Below are positions 1 through 5,006 of a stretch of 6,552 nucleotides of DNA, piece after piece. The translations under genes were made by a program, and so were the position numbers. Each line of letters opens with the position of its first letter. Positions within the stretch are counted from its first letter, which is position 1. The stretch comes from Dehalococcoidia bacterium (lineage in GTDB: Bacteria > Chloroflexota > Dehalococcoidia > Dehalococcoidales > DAOWJH01). Below the pieces are notes generated by a model. That model searched no databases. It saw nothing but the letters and a program-made list of their open reading frames with translations, and was not told where the DNA came from. Where the stretch lies: positions 1 through 6,552 of the forward strand of contig DAOWJH010000075.1 of NCBI GenBank assembly GCA_030640495.1, read 5' to 3'.

Positions 1-498
1 AGCCTGTAGCGCTCCCATAATCCCCCGGATGGGGGCGGCAAGGCAACTGACCAAGGCAGTGATGGGAATCTGCGTCGCACCGACAACTCTGGCTAGTAAT
101 ACCTCTCTTGACGGCAAGGTAGATAGGGTCATCACCTCTTCTGAAGTAAGCAGTCCATCGCTTAAGAAGCCTGCCTTAATACTCAGGCTTGTTTTTGAGC
201 CGCGAATGTAGTCGGCTAAAGTCTTAGCTGGCTGGGTAATATCGCTATAGCCGAAAACAATGGCTACCGGACCCTCAAAGAGGTTAGCCAGTTCGTCCCT
301 GCCGGCTCTCTGGGCAGCAAACCGAGCCAGGGTATTCTTCACCACTCTATAGTCAATACCTGACTGCCTGAATCTACCACGCAAATCAGTCATCTCAAGA
401 GCTGATAGCCCCCGATAGTCAGTTAGAATACCGATGCTACACTTAGAAAAGACCTCGTGTAGGCTATCAATAATCTGCGCCTTTTTTTGTTTAAGCAT
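1..498 (-). CDS. rplJ: 50S ribosomal protein L10, 3' end beyond window
   Basis: L10 forms the base of the ribosomal stalk, binding 23S rRNA with its N-terminal domain and carrying L7/L12 dimers on its C-terminal helix. The 166 visible codons are open to the window edge. They show the family pattern: an N-terminal helix (MLKQKKAQIIDSL), the TDYRGLSALEM strand-turn near residues 26-36, a VVKNTLARFA motif around 52-61, and an alanine-rich stretch ending IRGIMGALQA at 157-166. L10 proteins usually run about 165-180 residues, so little should be missing. The ATG at 496-498 is preceded by AGGAG (508-512) with a 9-nt gap. An L10 leader RNA and attenuator lie upstream. rplL would be expected just left of the window. 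Unlike the usual layout, rplA is not its direct upstream neighbour. Identification is secure. Confidence 0.96.
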   Translation of the reverse strand, partial: MLKQKKAQIIDSLHEVFSKCSIGILTDYRGLSALEMTDLRGRFRQSGIDYRVVKNTLARFAAQRAGRDELANLFEGPVAIVFGYSDITQPAKTLADYIRGSKTSLSIKAGFLSDGLLTSEEVMTLSTLPSREVLLARVVGATQIPITALVSCLAAPIRGIMGALQA

Positions 499-534
499 CT
501 GTCATTACTCCTAACTAGTGCTGTTGGGCGTCTA

Positions 535-660
535 TTAAAAATAAGTCCCTGTGCCCACCACACAAGGACTTGCCGAATCTTACTGGTATAAAATTCCTCT
601 TCCTCGGCAGGCACTTAATTTAAGCCTGAATGGGCACCCGCTATCTCAGGATAATACCGA
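535..660 (-). ncRNA. L10 leader RNA (cis-regulatory, autogenous control of rplJ)
   Basis: The 188-nt gap between the DUF1893 gene and rplJ carries the hallmarks of the L10 leader. On the minus strand there is GATAGCGGGTGCCC (about 632-645), then a small hairpin AGGC...GCCT (609-627) with CTTAA in it, then CTGCCGAGG (602-610). This matches the conserved core I know from the Bacillus-type L10 leader, where the L10(L12)4 complex binds a kink-turn region. A strong terminator hairpin follows before rplJ. In B. subtilis this arrangement works by transcription attenuation: free stalk complex binds the leader and favours termination. The same mechanism here is inference. The left boundary is set by the T-tract; the right boundary is approximate. 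Confidence 0.82.
537..571 (-). terminator. Intrinsic terminator / attenuator in the rplJ leader
   Basis: On the minus strand an 11-bp stem (AAGTCCTTGTG with CACAGGGACTT, one G-T wobble) closes a 7-nt loop TGGTGGG and is followed by ATTTTTAAT. It is the best intrinsic terminator in the window and sits about 40 nt before the rplJ start. In this position it should be conditional, since unconditional termination would silence rplJ unless another promoter lay inside the last 40 nt. The 3' half of the hairpin (551-557) can alternatively pair with the leader core at 631-637. Confidence 0.85.
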
Positions 661-686
661 CCCAAAAGATAGATGGTTATATAAGT

Positions 687-1097
687 CTAATCATTCCTCC
701 CTAAATGCCGTAGCAGTTGATAGAACTGCTCAGGAGTCTTATTCAGAGATAATTCCTCCATCGGGCACATACCCTGCCCTTCACGATTCTGAATATAGGG
801 CACGACTTCAGTGAAGTGGCATTCAATATTATAATCGGTTAGGGTGTTGATGGCAAGTTGACTAGCCAAAGGGCTATAAACCCGGTGGCAATCAGCCTTG
901 ACTAATAGCAAAGCGGCAGCGTTACCCATTATTTTATCAAATATTGTTATGTCATTCTGATGGGGAGCAATTCCAGCAATATACTCCATCAGGGGCTGTA
1001 AGCCATCTTTAGTCGAGGCAAATAATAGTCTATCCCCATCATATACCCGAAGGGTATTAGCACTGGTTAGAAAATCATTAAATAATGATGCGTTCAT
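687..1097 (-). CDS. DUF1893 family protein (cytidine-deaminase-like fold)
   Basis: A 136-residue protein whose central and C-terminal motifs match DUF1893: FDKIMGNAAALLLV (about 53-66), a VYSPLAS segment (73-79), and VVPYIQNREGQGMCPME (98-114) with Cys111. From memory, the family includes Thermotoga maritima TM1506, solved structurally and placed with cytidine-deaminase-like folds; its function is unknown. No signal peptide or membrane segment is visible. The start is uncertain. ATG at 1095-1097 fits the normal family N-terminus, but no Shine-Dalgarno precedes it. In-frame GTG (1121) and TTG (1115) codons lie within the palindromic element just upstream, whose GAGG is buried in a short hairpin. 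The gene lies between the dehydratase homologue and the rplJ leader, on the same strand, 189 nt before rplJ. No function is proposed. Confidence 0.8.
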   Translation of the reverse strand: MNASLFNDFLTSANTLRVYDGDRLLFASTKDGLQPLMEYIAGIAPHQNDITIFDKIMGNAAALLLVKADCHRVYSPLASQLAINTLTDYNIECHFTEVVPYIQNREGQGMCPMEELSLNKTPEQFYQLLRHLGRND

Positions 1098-1158
1098 TAT
1101 GAGGTTGTTTATCAACCTCACCCCCTTAGATATTTGTTTAGAACCCTATCCCCCTTTA

Positions 1159-1189
1159 TCCCCCTTCCCCTTGATAAGGGGAAGGGGGA
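1159..1189. repeat. Perfect 14-bp hairpin, C/T- and A/G-rich arms
   Basis: One arm is TCCCCCTTCCCCTT, the other AAGGGGAAGGGGGA, with a 3-nt loop GAT. The arms are purely pyrimidine and purine. It has no T-tract after it on either strand, so it is not a canonical intrinsic terminator, although such a stable stem could still stall polymerase or protect the 3' end of the dehydratase mRNA. It forms the core of the larger 1101-1265 element. Confidence 0.75.
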
Positions 1190-1220
1190 GATAACTTCTT
1201 GAGAGGGGGAAGAATAGTTT

Positions 1221-1243
1221 TTGAAGGGGCGGAGCCCCTTCAA
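1221..1243. repeat. Perfect 10-bp hairpin, 3-nt loop
   Basis: TTGAAGGGGC and GCCCCTTCAA flank the loop GGA. It lies 23 nt past the dehydratase stop codon in the direction of transcription. The minus-strand sequence after it (AAACTATTCTTCC) is not a T-tract, so termination would be weak at best. It is part of the 1101-1265 palindromic element. Confidence 0.7.
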
Positions 1244-1266
1244 TCTTCGCTTAATAAACAACCTCG

Positions 1267-2703
1267 CTATGGTTTAATGCCGGCGAGCCTTTTGGCTAGC
1301 TTTTTCTTCGCCTCCAAGTCCGTTTCCCGAAGCAGGGTTATTCTGTGAGCTTCGGGTGAGCCACCCCCCATAATATTTGATACTACATCCCTACTTTGAA
1401 AGCCGAGGTACTCTATCAATCTAAACATACGCATTCTATCCTCGGTAGAGACATCAGCTACGCCCTTCAAGTATTTTTTAACCAAGTGCCCAACTTCAGC
1501 GTTATCAAGGTCTTTCTCGGAGGGCATAGTAGCCACCAGTCCGCCAGCGATGTCTATGAGGAGGCGAATCATTTCAGGAAGGTTTATACTCTCGTAGAGC
1601 TTGGAGGTGTTGGCTAAAACAGGGTTGACAAAATACACTCCGGAGGCAGTCCTCTCAGCCTCGGTTGAGGCGGCCAGGCAACAGCCATACATAACCTCTG
1701 ACATTCTGACCATGTCAGTTATTTTGCTTCTTATATGCGAAGCGCCAGCGACACCGTTATAGTCAGCGATAGTGGCAGCAGCCCCGATGAGGATATCACC
1801 CATTCCGGCTTTGCAGCCACCGTGGGAATGGCGGTGATAGTTAGCGAACATTCTGAGCAGTGGAGCGGCGAACTCGTATTCACCACACAGGAATACCCTG
1901 TCCCAGGGGACAAGGACATTATCATAGATAACCAAGGGGCAGGACTTGCCGAACCTAACATTACCCAGGTCAATGCCGTCAAGCAATCTATCTTCCAGAG
2001 GACCTCTGGTGTAGATGTTGAGTATGCCCTTGGTATCATTGGGCAGGGCAAAGGCGACGGCATAGTCTTTGTCATTCTGCCTCATATCCCTATCAGGCAG
2101 AACCAACACCTCGTGGGCACATAATGAGCCTGACTGGTGGGCTTTGGCACCTCGGACTATAATGCCGTCTTTTGTCCTATCTACTATGTGCAGATACATA
2201 TCCGGGTCCGGTTGCTCTGAGGGACGGAGGGAGCGGTCACCCTTCACATCCGAGTTGCCACAGTAGACAGCGAGGTCGTTCTCCTGGACATATTTAATAT
2301 ATTTTAGCGCCCTTTGGTGGTAATTGGTGCCGTATTTCTGGTCAATTTCACAGGTTATGGCGGCGGTGGCATTCATAGCGTCTAATCCAGTACAGCGCAT
2401 AAAGCAAGTGCCGGTTGTTTGAGCGCACAGCCTTATCATCTTAACCTTTGCCGTCAAATCAGCTATGTTTTCAAAGAGCTGGGTGAAACGGTTAACCTGG
2501 CCACCGGTTAGCTTGGATTTAGCTACGAGCAGGTTCATAGTCTCCGCCTGATGAGCCAGGGAGTAGGTCTGGGCTACTGCCTCTACCTGGGGTTTTATTA
2601 ACGGGTGGTCAGATACATTGGCTACCTTTTCCCCCAGGATGTAGGCGACAGGGTTCATCTGCCTCAAGCTGTGTTTATACTGCTCAGCCGTTTTTAACGC
2701 CAT
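1267..2703 (-). CDS. 4-hydroxybutyryl-CoA dehydratase / vinylacetyl-CoA isomerase family protein (AbfD-like)
   Basis: A 478-residue flavoprotein homologue of 4-hydroxybutyryl-CoA dehydratase, which converts 4-hydroxybutyryl-CoA to crotonyl-CoA using FAD and a [4Fe-4S] cluster. All four cluster ligands known for the Clostridium aminobutyricum enzyme (Cys99, Cys103, His292, Cys299) have counterparts: Cys100 and Cys104 (C-x3-C) and His290 and Cys297 in HRHSHGGCK. The following Lys298 (Lys300 there) is kept. The position equivalent to Tyr296 is His294. GGGSPEA near the C-terminus and the length (about 490 usual) also fit. The start at ATG 2701-2703 is chosen because GAGGAG (2710-2715) stands 6 nt before it but abuts the alternative ATG 2707-2709. 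It sits 101 nt after rplA, with no terminator between, so it is probably transcribed with the ribosomal genes. The exact substrate is uncertain. HpaB-type monooxygenases are related but lack these Fe-S ligands. Confidence 0.87.
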   Translation of the reverse strand: MALKTAEQYKHSLRQMNPVAYILGEKVANVSDHPLIKPQVEAVAQTYSLAHQAETMNLLVAKSKLTGGQVNRFTQLFENIADLTAKVKMIRLCAQTTGTCFMRCTGLDAMNATAAITCEIDQKYGTNYHQRALKYIKYVQENDLAVYCGNSDVKGDRSLRPSEQPDPDMYLHIVDRTKDGIIVRGAKAHQSGSLCAHEVLVLPDRDMRQNDKDYAVAFALPNDTKGILNIYTRGPLEDRLLDGIDLGNVRFGKSCPLVIYDNVLVPWDRVFLCGEYEFAAPLLRMFANYHRHSHGGCKAGMGDILIGAAATIADYNGVAGASHIRSKITDMVRMSEVMYGCCLAASTEAERTASGVYFVNPVLANTSKLYESINLPEMIRLLIDIAGGLVATMPSEKDLDNAEVGHLVKKYLKGVADVSTEDRMRMFRLIEYLGFQSRDVVSNIMGGGSPEAHRITLLRETDLEAKKKLAKRLAGIKP

Positions 2704-2709
2704 TGTCAT

Positions 2710-2715
2710 CTCCTC
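2710..2715 (-). promoter_or_regulatory. Ribosome binding site deciding the AbfD-like start
   Basis: GAGGAG on the minus strand is followed by ATGACAATGGCG. It touches the first ATG directly, leaving no room for initiation there, and lies 6 nt from the second ATG, a normal spacing. The protein therefore most likely begins MALKTAEQY. Confidence 0.75.
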
Positions 2716-2804
2716 AAGTCAACAAAGCTAATATTACCTATGGTTTGGTGGAGGAGAACGGGGTAACTATTATGCCATAATTCCTACCGACAGGTTTAAC
2801 CGTG

Positions 2805-3518
2805 TCAAGCGGAAGCCAGAGAGAGGATTTGTTTGAGGTCAAGCCTTATGCCGGGGCCCATAGTAGTGGATAGAGAGGCAGTTTTAATATACTGACCCTT
2901 AGCCCCACTAGGTTTAGCTTTCACCACCGCCTCAATCACCGCCACCAAGTTATCCAACAGCTTATCATCTTCAAAACTAACCTTACCCAGAGGGACATGA
3001 ATGATAGCTGTCCTATCCAGCCTAAACTCTACCCGACCCTTACGAGCATCACTGATTACCCGAGGCAGGTCAGGGGGAGCGACCACTGTGCCTGATTTAG
3101 GGTTAGGCATCAAACCCTTTCTGCCCAAGATTTTCCCCAGTTTGCCTACCTTGCTCATCATGTCAGGGGTAGCCACAGTGGTATCAAATTCCAGCCAACC
3201 ATCCTCAATCTTCTTGATTAGGTCATCACCGCCGATAAAATCTGCCCCTGCTGTTTCAGCAATTTTCCTGGCTTCCCCCTGAGCAAAGACTAAGACATTG
3301 ACCTTTTTCCCCAAGCCGTGAGGTAAAAGGGCGACACCGCGCACCTGCTGGCTGGCGTTTCGGGGGTCAACACCCATACGAAGGTGAAGTTCAGCGGTCT
3401 CGTCAAATCGAGTATGAACCATCTTCTTAGCCAGCTCAATAGCCTCCTGAGGAGGATAGGTCTTTGTCCTGTCGAGCAGTTTAACTGCCTGCTGATAGTT
3501 TTTACCGTGCTTTGCCAT
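2805..3518 (-). CDS. rplA: 50S ribosomal protein L1
   Basis: L1 forms the mobile L1 stalk that guides deacylated tRNA out of the E site, and in many bacteria represses translation of its own operon mRNA. The 237-residue product is full length for the family. It has the domain I start KNYQQAVKLLD, the signature GKLGKILGRKGLMPNPKSGT at 125-144 in domain II, and the closing TMGPGIRLD at 219-227 returning to domain I. The ATG is 2 nt past the rplK stop, so translation is probably coupled. The expected downstream neighbour rplJ is missing; the next gene is the dehydratase homologue after a 101-nt gap with no clear promoter or terminator. Confidence 0.98.
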   Translation of the reverse strand: MAKHGKNYQQAVKLLDRTKTYPPQEAIELAKKMVHTRFDETAELHLRMGVDPRNASQQVRGVALLPHGLGKKVNVLVFAQGEARKIAETAGADFIGGDDLIKKIEDGWLEFDTTVATPDMMSKVGKLGKILGRKGLMPNPKSGTVVAPPDLPRVISDARKGRVEFRLDRTAIIHVPLGKVSFEDDKLLDNLVAVIEAVVKAKPSGAKGQYIKTASLSTTMGPGIRLDLKQILSLASA

Positions 3519-3520
3519 TT

Positions 3521-3943
3521 TTATTCTATCTCAATCCCCATACTTCGGGCAGTGCCCTCAATAATACGCTCAGCTCCTTCAGTAGTAATAGCATTTAAGT
3601 CTTTAGCCTTAAGCTGAGCTATCTCACGAAGTTGAGCTCGGGATAGCTTGCCTACTTCTTCATGACCGGAAGAGCTAGCCCCTTTTTCTATGCCCAGTGC
3701 CTTCTTGAGCAAATCAGTGGTTGGTGGTGTTTTGGTAATAAAGGTAAATGACCTATCTTCAAAGACGGTTATTTCAACGGGGATAATAGACCCCGCCTGC
3801 TTGGAAGTACGCTCATTATACTCCTTACAAAAAGCCATAATGTTAATCCCGTACTGGCCCAAGGCAGGGCCTACCGGGGGGGCGGGGTTTGCCTTGCCGG
3901 CTGGAATCTGTAGTTTAATTACTGTTTTAATCTTTTTTGCCAC
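3521..3943 (-). CDS. rplK: 50S ribosomal protein L11
   Basis: L11 binds the GTPase-associated region of 23S rRNA and takes part in factor-dependent GTP hydrolysis and the stringent response. The 140-residue protein shows the proline-rich N-terminal motif PAPPVGPALGQYGIN (20-34), the TPPTTDLLKKALG linker (72-84), and the C-terminal RNA-binding domain with IAQLKAKDLNA (108-118) and ERIIEGTARSMGI (125-137). It starts with GTG at 3941-3943, 6 nt after GGGAG, with a 30-nt gap from nusG. It overlaps nothing and is followed by rplA after 2 nt. Confidence 0.98.
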   Translation of the reverse strand: MAKKIKTVIKLQIPAGKANPAPPVGPALGQYGINIMAFCKEYNERTSKQAGSIIPVEITVFEDRSFTFITKTPPTTDLLKKALGIEKGASSSGHEEVGKLSRAQLREIAQLKAKDLNAITTEGAERIIEGTARSMGIEIE

Positions 3944-3973
3944 TAGCGTCTCCCACTATAAGAACTAAGAGGT
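3944..3973 (-). promoter_or_regulatory. rplK leader: SD-containing hairpin, candidate L1 binding site
   Basis: The 30 nt before rplK can form TAGTG-GGAGA-CGCTA, a 5-bp stem (one G-T pair) with most of the Shine-Dalgarno in its loop, ending right at the GTG. The run ATAGTGGGAG resembles the AUAGGUGGGAG side of the L1 site in 23S rRNA as I recall it, and L1 repression of the rplKA mRNA through an rRNA-like site is known in E. coli. The second strand of the rRNA internal loop is not evident, so this is a weak inference. Confidence 0.3.
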
Positions 3974-4507
3974 TCATAGCTTCTCTACCTGCAAGAAGTC
4001 AAGCTCTACCGGTGTTTCACGGCCAAAGAGAGATAGAAGCACCTTAACCTTGCCCTTGCCCACATTTATTTCATCTACCATCCCCATAAAATCGATGAAG
4101 GGTCCGTCAATCACCCGCACACTCTGTCCTTGGCGAAAGCCAACCTTAACCTTGGGCGCCTCGGCTGCCATCTGTTTCAAAATCTGATTGACTTCTTCTT
4201 CCCGCAGGGGGACGGGCTTGCTACCGCTACTAACGAAACCGGTGACGCCGGGGGTATTACGCACTATACCCCAAGTCTGGTCAGTCATCTTCATCTGAAC
4301 CAAGACATAACCAGGCAATATTTTCTTAGTTACATTACGCCTCTGTCCACCTCTAACTTCAATCTCCTCCTCAGTAGGTATAATTACCTGAAAGATTTCC
4401 TCTTCAGAGTCCATGAACTTGGCGCGCTGCTCCAAATTTCTCTTGACTCGCTCTTCATAGCCTGAGTAGGTATGAATTACAAACCAGTTTTTTTGATTCT
4501 CCGCCAC
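3974..4507 (-). CDS. nusG: Transcription termination/antitermination factor NusG
   Basis: NusG binds RNA polymerase through its NGN domain and links it to Rho or ribosomal protein S10 through its KOW domain. The 177-residue product shows WFVIHTYSGYE at 8-18, the core GYVLVQM at 66-72, NTPGVTGFV at 84-92, and a C-terminal KOW domain at about 123-177 with DGPFIDFMGMV and LFGRETPVELDFLQVEKL. The chosen start is GTG 4505-4507, giving MAENQKNWF, because AGTGAGG lies 6 nt ahead of it. An upstream GTG at 4517-4519 overlaps that Shine-Dalgarno and has none of its own. The gene follows secE after 83 nt, as in most bacteria. Confidence 0.96.
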   Translation of the reverse strand: MAENQKNWFVIHTYSGYEERVKRNLEQRAKFMDSEEEIFQVIIPTEEEIEVRGGQRRNVTKKILPGYVLVQMKMTDQTWGIVRNTPGVTGFVSSGSKPVPLREEEVNQILKQMAAEAPKVKVGFRQGQSVRVIDGPFIDFMGMVDEINVGKGKVKVLLSLFGRETPVELDFLQVEKL

Positions 4508-4513
4508 CAATAA

Positions 4514-4520
4514 CCTCACT
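4514..4520 (-). promoter_or_regulatory. Ribosome binding site deciding the nusG start
   Basis: AGTGAGG on the minus strand stands 6 nt before GTG 4505-4507. The alternative GTG start at 4517-4519 is contained in this motif, and the AT-rich run before it has no purine-rich site. This supports the shorter NusG. Confidence 0.65.
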
Positions 4521-4590
4521 CAGATAAAGATTTTAAAAAAGGTAAAACTGACCGATAATGCTTCAAGTCAATGTGGAAGCCAAAAGGCTT

Positions 4591-4791
4591 CTATTTACCG
4601 ATAAAGAGTTTATCAACAAGGCTGCTAAAGCCATAATCAATGGCTCCCAGGAATATACCGGCGGCAATGGCAACGAGCAATACCAGAAATGTTAAATAGG
4701 CTGCCTCTCGTCTGGTGAGCCAAACTACCTTTTTTAACTCGCTTATAGTCTCGCCAATGAATTTAAATCTAAAAAAGCCTGACTTAGCCAT
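4591..4791 (-). CDS. secE: Preprotein translocase subunit SecE
   Basis: SecE clamps the two halves of SecY in the plasma membrane protein channel. The 66-residue, single-span form is typical outside gammaproteobacteria. Residues 18-30 carry the amphipathic motif ELKKVVWLTRREA; the usual Pro after Trp is Leu here. A hydrophobic segment from about 32 to 50 (YLTFLVLLVAIAAGIFLGA) is the membrane helix. It lies between rpmG and nusG, the standard place. The ATG has a poor Shine-Dalgarno: AGGGGAG is 19 nt away and better placed for a five-codon reading frame that overlaps the secE start. An in-frame TGA just upstream excludes a longer protein. Confidence 0.95.
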   Translation of the reverse strand: MAKSGFFRFKFIGETISELKKVVWLTRREAAYLTFLVLLVAIAAGIFLGAIDYGFSSLVDKLFIGK

Positions 4792-4817
4792 GGTGTTTCA
4801 TAGAAGGGCTCTCCCCT
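4784..4817 (-). promoter_or_regulatory. secE translation start region with overlapping mini-ORF
   Basis: AGGGGAG (4811-4817) is followed after 9 nt by ATGAAACACCATGGCTAA (4784-4801), encoding MKHHG and stopping just inside secE. The secE ATG (4789-4791) is nested in it, in another frame. Terminating ribosomes could re-initiate at secE, giving coupled translation. The layout is directly visible; use of the mini-ORF is inference. Confidence 0.35.
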
Positions 4818-4836
4818 ACCTGTCAATTGTGCAGAA

Positions 4837-5004
4837 CTACCTTACCTCCCTATGGAGTCTATGAGTGTGACAACGGGGGCAATATTTCTTAAACTCTAGT
4901 CGCTGGGGGTCATTTCTTCTGTTCTTGGTAGTAGTATATGTCCTCTCCTTGCACTCAGTGCAGGCGAGATGAATGATAACCCTTGCTTCAGCTTTTCTAG
5001 CCAT
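4837..5004 (-). CDS. rpmG: 50S ribosomal protein L33, zinc-binding form
   Basis: A 55-residue protein beginning MARKAEARVIIHLACTEC. L33 is a small large-subunit protein near the E site. Two Cys pairs, Cys15/Cys18 (CTEC) and Cys42/Cys45 (CPRC), mark it as the C+ zinc-ribbon type rather than the zinc-free paralogue. The central TYTTTKNRRNDPQRLEFKKY matches the family and the length is normal. The ATG is 2 nt past the tuf stop and its own Shine-Dalgarno is weak, so translation is probably coupled to tuf. secE follows after 45 nt. The tRNA-Trp gene found between rpmG and secE in some bacteria is absent. Confidence 0.96.
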   Translation of the reverse strand: MARKAEARVIIHLACTECKERTYTTTKNRRNDPQRLEFKKYCPRCHTHRLHREVR

Positions 5005-5006
5005 GC

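Larger units (their letters stand above)
1101..1265. repeat. 165-bp palindromic element with terminal inverted repeats (MITE/REP-like)
   Basis: The ends form an inverted repeat: GAGGTTGTTTATCAA at 1101-1115 and its complement TTAATAAACAACCTC at 1251-1265, 14 of 15 bases matching. Inside are two perfect hairpins (1159-1189 and 1221-1243) and further nested pairing (CTATCCCCCT at 1146-1155 with AGGGGG and ATAG at 1204-1217). The whole gap between the dehydratase stop and the DUF1893 start is this element, and it codes for nothing. No clear target-site duplication was found: the flanks are TTCATTAT and GCTATGG. It resembles non-autonomous miniature elements or repetitive extragenic palindromes, but whether it is repeated elsewhere in the genome cannot be seen here. 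Confidence 0.6.

Noticed and set aside
423..614. Minus-strand open frame of 63 codons across the start of rplJ
   Set aside because: It overlaps the L10 leader, the attenuator and the start of rplJ in another frame, and resembles no protein.
551..814. Plus-strand open frame of 87 codons
   Set aside because: It lies antisense to the L10 leader and the DUF1893 gene, with no family resemblance; it is a shadow of the real features.
1098..1121. GTG (1121) or TTG (1115) as the DUF1893 start
   Set aside because: They lie in the palindromic element and add residues not typical of the family. They are not excluded, because ATG 1097 lacks a Shine-Dalgarno.
1221..1243. Intrinsic terminator after the AbfD-like gene
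   Set aside because: The stem is strong, but the bases after it on the minus strand are AAACTATT, not a T-run.
1101..1265. CRISPR array
   Set aside because: The repeats are inverted and nested, not direct and regularly spaced, and no cas gene is present.
1735..2124. Plus-strand open frame of 129 codons inside the AbfD-like gene
   Set aside because: It is antisense to a well-conserved coding region with intact cluster ligands and has no recognisable motif.
4508..4519. Upstream GTG start for nusG adding four residues
   Set aside because: It overlaps the AGTGAGG site that fits GTG 4507 and has no site of its own.
4576..4591. Hairpin GAAGCC-TTTT-GGCTTC after secE as a terminator
   Set aside because: The stem is only 6 bp and no T-tract follows on the minus strand; nusG is normally co-transcribed with secE.
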